Source: Maea johnstoni
Lineage: Eukaryota > Annelida > Polychaeta > Spionida > Magelonidae
Length of the DNA: 64,000 nucleotides
Assembly: GCA_963942565.1 (NCBI GenBank)
Contig: OZ012698.1
Coordinates: 33,664,827 to 33,728,826 of the forward strand
Direction: 5' to 3'
Below are positions 56,800-64,000 of the stretch, piece after piece (positions within the stretch are counted from its first letter, which is position 1; every line of letters starts with the position of its first letter). The position numbers and the translations under genes were made by a program. Below the pieces are notes generated by a model. The model ran no database searches and was not told the origin of the DNA. It worked only from the letters and a program-made list of their open reading frames with translations.

Positions 56800-59005
56800 T
56801 GTTAAGTTGCAAAGTCTTTGCATTGGCAAATGAGCTCCCTCTCTACCTCCAAAAAGTAAAGGTTGCCCTTCAATTTACAAATAAAATAGACGCGAACTCA
56901 AACAACATGGTTTATGAAACAATTTCTAGCCCCAACTTTGTGGACCTTTTCAGTAGGAAGTCAAGAGACATTCCAACTTTTAGTATTTGTATCAGGGAGT
57001 CTTTGGAGATATCGATTTAAACATTATAGCAAAGTTTCAATTTCCTGAAACGCTCCCATGGAGATATAGGACTCTGATTGTTAACCTCACTCTTTTACAT
57101 GCAAAGAAGAATCAAACAGACCCTGCCATATACATGAGTTGACATGATGAAGTGAAATCTGTCTATGGACGCTGTGATTTTATTTACACTGATACTTCTG
57201 CTTTGGATGAGAAGACTGATGCAGTCACAATCATTGACAATTTTTCTTCTATTGAACGCCTTCCAGATTAGCCTTCTATATTTTCTGGCAAAGTTACATG
57301 CTCTATATCTAGCCCTTGATCGGTTTGTAACATCAGATGATTATGAACAGATTTTTTATCATATTCCCTGTAGTCTGTCCCTCAGACCTTTTGGGACAGG
57401 GCTGGACACATCCCCTTGTTCTAAAGGTGCTAGAACACCTTCATTAGCTGGTACTGTGCACTGAGAAAATATTGTACTTTACTGGGTTCCCAGTCATGTG
57501 GCCACCAGGGGTATTGAGAAGGCAGATGCTGCAGCCAAAGCAGGTCTATAGAATACACATGTTCCGATTTTATGTGGTGATTTCAAGAAACACAAGACCT
57601 TTTAAAATGCAATTGGCAGTCAATGTGGTAGAAAGCAGGGCACAGTAAATGAAATGCAACTCACCCTCAGCTGTGTCTGAGGCCTGGAGGCTTGAGAATC
57701 AGCAGGTGTGAGTGTTTAGTAAGAATTTGAATTAGTCACACTCATTTGACTCGCTCCTTGCTTTTGAAAAACTCCCCAATGTACAGTCTGTGATTGTCAC
57801 TTGACTTTCAAACATATTTTGTTTGAATGCGTTGATTTCAGAAAAAGACATGGTAAATACCATTAACCCTTTATCACTCAATGACGCAATAACTCGCTAC
57901 ATGAGTGCAGCTGCACTTCCTCAGTAGCGAGTTATTGCGTAATTGTATTTGTGCACTTATTCCTACGAAGCGAGTTTTGGCGTATTTTTCGTACCACGAT
58001 CTGAACTCGCTGGTGTGCAAGTGATTTTCTAATAAAGCTATGAAATTATTGTGCTTTCCTTTTCTTCGTAATCTGTAGTATTGTCATGTTTATTTTCGGA
58101 CTTGAAGTCCGATTTTTTCGACGGGAAAACATCGGGAAATCCCCTACCAAATATGGAAGTCATGGGGAATTCCCGCATCGTATTTGTGCACTTATTCCTA
58201 CGAAGCGCGTTTTGGCGTATTTTTGGTCCCACTATTTTAGATCGATGATGTACATGTTTTTTTCTTAATAAAGACATTAAATGATTTGGCTTTCCTTTTC
58301 TTTGTAACCTGAAGTTTGGTCTTGTCAATTTTTGGACTTGAAGTCCGTTTTTTATGATGAGAAAACTACGAGAATACCCTCTCCTAATATGGCAATCATA
58401 GGGAATTCCCGCCTGGTGACGTCGTCGTGTTTTGGCGTCTTTAGCAACACGCAAATCATCGAAAGTCTCCCTTGTTTTTTCCCTGTTTCTCAGAATAATT
58501 GGCGTCTTTTAAAATAGAAAATTCTGAGGAAGAGGGGGAGGGCAATGATAGATGTCCTCTGCACGATCTGTGGGAGTCATATATGATGACAAACCACTCG
58601 TGCAACTGCGCAAAGAGGACAAACTTGTCAATCATTCCTCCCAACGCAACAATGCCTCTGAGGAGCAACCCCTCAGACAGTGCTGGGGACCTCGCAACAT
58701 TGTTGCGTTGAGTGATAAAGGGTTAAGAACCTCTTAGTGAAAGTTCCAGACAGGATTTTATCTTATTTACATGAAATTTGGCCTGTTTAAACCATTGTGA
58801 AATATTGTGAATTCAGTTTCTCTTGAAACAACCATGCATGTGCTACTTATATTTTGGAACTGTTCATTCTCATGAGCATTTTTGTTTATTCAAAGCTTTG
58901 TGATTGTTTTTGACAATGACAAAGGACAATATTTTCTACATAGTTTATAGTACTGAATGGCCTGTGTGCAGATGTGTCTTTAAGCACTCATTCATTCATT
59001 TACCA
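56800..59005 (+). mobile_element. Decayed LINE with RNase H and zinc segment
   Basis: Plus-strand fragments read as the C-terminal half of an RNase H-bearing non-LTR element: upstream helical region (56810-57030), RNase H region (57165-57560, with LHALYLALDR, a DSLS-like box now read as CSLSLR, and YWVPSHV followed by EKADAAAKAG), and a Cys/His segment around 57780-57850 (CDCHLTFKHILFECVDF). It has many frameshifts and stops and is old. The 3' tail is CACTCATTCATTCATT near 59000. A piggyBac-like element interrupts it at 57867-58722. RNase H occurs in I, R1 and related LINE groups. Confidence 0.75.
57867..58722. mobile_element. piggyBac-like non-autonomous element nested in the LINE
   Basis: TTAA flanks it (57863-57866 and 58723-58726), with ends CCCTTTATCACTCAA and TTGAGTGATAAAGGG. 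CCCTTT next to TTAA is the classic piggyBac terminus. Inside are two tandem units of about 230 bases starting GTATTTGTGCACTTATTCCT at 57939 and 58168. No transposase is seen. The 58499-58711 frame has an acidic EEEGEGND start and might be a remnant. Confidence 0.85.
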
Positions 59006-59282
59006 CAAGCTTGTAGTGGCAGGATAAAGTGTCAATTATCATAATTTCACATTGATTTGGCATGTGAATTCTTCATCGTAATTTTTCCTGCAATATTGTT
59101 GTGGAGTCAAGACTAGCCAAATTTTAAGTGGTGTAAGAGTGCCTGGTAAATGCAATTGCCTAACCCCACTTGGTAACTTTCTCACATGCCCGCATTGATA
59201 TTTCGATTACTTAAATTAAGAGGATATATTCCTAGTAAAAGATTTCTTTCTATTTGTGTATAAAAACTTGATGATATGGGAT

Positions 59283-59435
59283 AACCCTGATAGCCAAGTG
59301 GTCTATTTTCTGGTAAAAGTAATGCTTCCAGTGAGCTGGTGTACGTTAATATAGTTCCCGCTTGGTACTCTCATTTCCTTCTCAACTTGCAACTGTTTGG
59401 TTGGCCACAGTATGGCATAACAAGTGACAATAAAC
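59283..59435 (+). mobile_element. tRNA-type SINE copy
   Basis: CCCTGATAGCCAAGTGGTCTA resembles a tRNA start with an A-box. It is followed by TTCCAGTGAGC, CTTGGTACTCTCATTTCCTT and GGTTGGCCACA. Confidence 0.5.
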
Positions 59436-59504
59436 GGAATTCAAAGTCAATCTTTTGTCCTTGACTATTGAAAACAATAAATAAAATCTTTTAGTGACAC
59501 CTAC

Positions 59505-59685
59505 ACTCTTGGTCTTCGGCTTTTCACTCTTAACAAGAGTATGTTGTCCAGTGGATTTGTCTTCTTTCTCCCCTTTCACTTGCTGTGAATCTGGTTGCTG
59601 TATATCTTGTGGTTTTCCACTCTTAACATGCTGTCCTTTGTGTGGACCCTTGGTCTGTTTGATGTCATTCAGTTGCGTAGAATTT
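59505..59685 (-). CDS. ABCC1/MRP1-like transporter, exon 5 (linker, second part)
   Basis: The acceptor TGCTGTTTAG precedes 59685, and the donor AGT|GTAGGT follows 59505. It encodes a hydrophilic, Lys/Gln-rich stretch (NSTQLNDIKQTKGPHKGQHV to LVKSEKPKTKS) between NBD1 and TMD2, the variable linker that in ABCC proteins carries regulatory phosphorylation sites. The donor was chosen because only it keeps phase with exon 6. Confidence 0.75.
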
Positions 59686-60105
59686 CTAAACAGCAAGAGA
59701 AAAGTCAATCATAAATTAAATGAATCTGTAGTGCCCTTTGCAAATGTACTCAAGAAATGCAAGGGAGAACTAAAATGGCGGTGGAGAACCAAGATGGCAA
59801 GAAAGAGAGCCAAGTACGCACCTTCCATTTTGATTCTCCCTTCCATTTCTTTGAATAAATGTGCAAACGGCATGCCATTGTAGACTACATTTCAGATAAC
59901 GTGCTGTCCTGTTCTTGATTTAAGACTGTGAGGCTTGATATGATTGATATGAATCAAAAATGTCTCGTTGTAAGGTCAGCTAGAATAAAATCAAAAGAAG
60001 TGAAAGGCAGCCTTTGTGAGTGATTTAAAAATCACCAATCAACTTACATTAGTGCAGTCCTTAGTAAAGTGTCCTCTTAGTTGATAAATGTCTTTCAGTT
60101 CTTAC

Positions 60106-60190
60106 CTTACACTCGTACAAGTGGCAGTCTCTCCTAATATATCCTTCTGTGACACATCTGTTGACTGACAACCATCGTTGTGTTCACACA
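60106..60190 (-). CDS. ABCC1/MRP1-like transporter, exon 4 (linker, first part)
   Basis: The acceptor ATGTGTTTAG precedes 60190 and the donor AAG|GTAAGA follows 60106 (85 bases). Only with the exon 3 donor at 61223/61222 does it read without a stop: CEHNDGCQSTDVSQKDIL then GETATCTSV. The sequence is not conserved as such, but phase, size and position fit the linker. Confidence 0.7.
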
Positions 60191-60354
60191 CTAAACACAT
60201 AAAATGAAATTAGTAAGTCCATAATCTCCACACCTACAAAGTTGCAGTATATAGTTTATAGCAACTAGCAAACGTTGGTAATGAGGGCTTTTGTCACATT
60301 TCCCATCAATTCTCTATTCAGCTCTAAAAAAACGGTCAAAATTTTATTCGTCAA

Positions 60355-60655
60355 CCCCCCGGGGGTGGGGGAGCACTCAGGTACACAGGGGGGCCGCACC
60401 CACGTTACGTATTTCGCGAAAGAAGGGGTCTTTTTTTAAATCCTCCACATGTCCACTTGCTGCCGCTAAACACGCAGAGGATTATAACATCTAAAGTTAA
60501 AATACATGTTCCTGTTCATCCAATGTTAGTGTTTGTTAAAAGAAGGAATGTTTATTTAGTGGAAAAGGTCAGCGTTTTTGTTAAAATAAGAGTGCTTTTT
60601 TGGCCAGAAATCAGTGCTTTAGGGGTATTTTTTCATTTTTGATCACGAGCATATG
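60355..60655. repeat. Contiguous copy of the split interspersed repeat
   Basis: GCACTCAGGTACACAGG, AAGGGGTCTTTTTTTAAATC, CATGTCC and CTTGCTGCCGCTAAACACGC follow each other directly. At the gene X 3' flank the two halves are 1.6 kb (A) or 3 kb (B) apart. Confidence 0.7.
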
Positions 60656-61218
60656 CGAAAAGACTTCTGGAACACACTTTTTGCCCTCCAAAATATACGG
60701 TAAATAGTATTCAACCATACTTTTACAGGTGTATTAATTTTATCATCAAATAGCATTGATCTATCTATTTATGGATGAACTGGTATTATCTTAGGTCATT
60801 GAGTTCGTAATGAGGCTGACTATTGGGTGACATAGTTTGACCTACATTTCAGGACATTCAGGTCCCCACACAGGTGGCAACAGCAGTAAGTGTAATAAAC
60901 CACGGGCCCATGGAGTACTGTATGAGAAATGTAAGGTTATTATGAAAACAAGGTATAAGTTGTTGTTTTACCCACAAAGAAAATGTATAACCTATTGATA
61001 ATGCTTGAGAGAGGATGTTATAACTATAAAGTGATGGGAAGAGGTAGTTTAGGTTTGAGAGTCAACTCAGAACAGTTGATTATCAAAAAAAAACTTCATA
61101 ATCAACAGTTCCTCATTTTCCTCTATAATACATTACATAGTACAGAAGTGTTTAGAGTGATAATTCATTTAGGTAAAAGCAAACACAAAATATAAATCTT
61201 TTACTGGCAGTATTACAC
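60656..61218. other. ABCC intron, nothing recognised
   Basis: AT-rich; the 70-codon frame at 60983-61195 has no support. Confidence 0.5.
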
Positions 61219-61223
61219 CTTAC

Positions 61224-61422
61224 ATCTACCATCTTCATCATATAGGTCTTGACTTTGTTTATCATGTGTATTTTGGTAACTTTTCATCAACTCGCTGAAG
61301 TCTCCTCCATCATCCATGAGCTGTCTATATGTTCCTATTTCTGAGATCTTGCCATCCACTAGGCAAACAATTTTATCTACCTCAGATAAAATACTGATGC
61401 CATGTGTTACCAACAATCGAGT
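61224..61422 (-). CDS. ABCC1/MRP1-like transporter, exon 3 (NBD1 H-loop)
   Basis: The acceptor TAATTTCAG precedes 61422; the donor T|GTAAGG follows 61224 and is preferred over AAG|GTGTAA because only it keeps exon 4 open. It encodes TRLLVTHGISILSEVDKIVC then LVDGKISEIGTYRQLM. VTHG carries the NBD1 switch His, and the D-x-I-x-x-L-x-D-G-x-I-x-E-x-G-T-Y run is typical of ABCC NBD1. Confidence 0.9.
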
Positions 61423-61614
61423 CTGAAATTACAAACGAGATAAATATGATTGCACAAATGACCATGTTAGTCAACACTTTAATCAATAAAAGGATTTTAT
61501 TTTAAAATCTAGTTAAAGTAGAGTGAATGAATGAGGGTTGAAAGGCACATCAGCACACAACAACCACATAATGCAAGAAAACAGGTTATTAGTTTTCAAC
61601 TTGCTTTCATTTCA

Positions 61615-64000
<2,386 letters not shown>

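Overview
The window looks like an intron-rich, repeat-laden animal nuclear genome. The protein families and dense mobile DNA (CR1/L2-like and L1/Tx1-like LINEs, a DIRS-like element, TTAA-specific DNA transposons, tRNA-type SINEs) fit a marine invertebrate, perhaps a non-vertebrate deuterostome such as a lancelet, hemichordate or echinoderm. I cannot name the species. Long (TA)n arrays are everywhere, and most long open frames inside them are artefacts of IYIY-type translation.

Layout. Bases 1-13134 (block A) and about 23848-43907 (block B) are two nearly identical copies of one locus in the same orientation. Each holds a two-coding-exon gene for a small multi-pass membrane protein I do not recognise (called gene X here) and, converging on it from the minus strand, the 3' end of an ABC transporter gene of the ABCC1/MRP1 type. 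Block A breaks off in an ABCC intron at a run of exactly 200 Ns (13135-13334). Bases 13335-23640 hold an L1/Tx1-like LINE fragment, a third and more diverged copy of the gene X locus (block C, only the second coding exon visible) and a DIRS-like retroelement fossil flanked by inverted repeats. From 41815 to 63608 the minus strand carries 15 exons of the ABCC gene. Their lengths sum to 2547 bases, 849 codons including stop, with every junction in phase. They encode the second half of NBD1, the linker, TMD2 and NBD2; the 5' exons lie beyond the right edge.

The A/B pair works as a natural presence/absence experiment. B carries four insertions flanked by TTAA (26631-28286, 28499-29653, 30590-32384, 33872-35498), one with a 9-bp target duplication (35760-36121) and a 5'-truncated LINE (39903-41600). 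A retains the matching empty TTAA sites and empty 9-bp site. One TTAA insertion sits exactly on the gene X stop codon, whose bases form part of the target site. Because A stops at a fixed-size gap and carries only the last two ABCC exons, A and B are most simply read as two haplotypes of one locus whose contig ends overlap and were scaffolded in series. True tandem duplication is the alternative.

The most unusual structure is the last ABCC intron (11135-12531 in A, 41930-43310 in B). It is built largely from degenerate tandem copies of the 3' end of the preceding exon, the piece encoding the NBD2 H-loop (switch histidine) and its splice donor. In B this array is open in frame with the exon for 220 codons. 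Gene X is also worth attention: 7 of the 8 base differences between its A and B coding exons change the protein.
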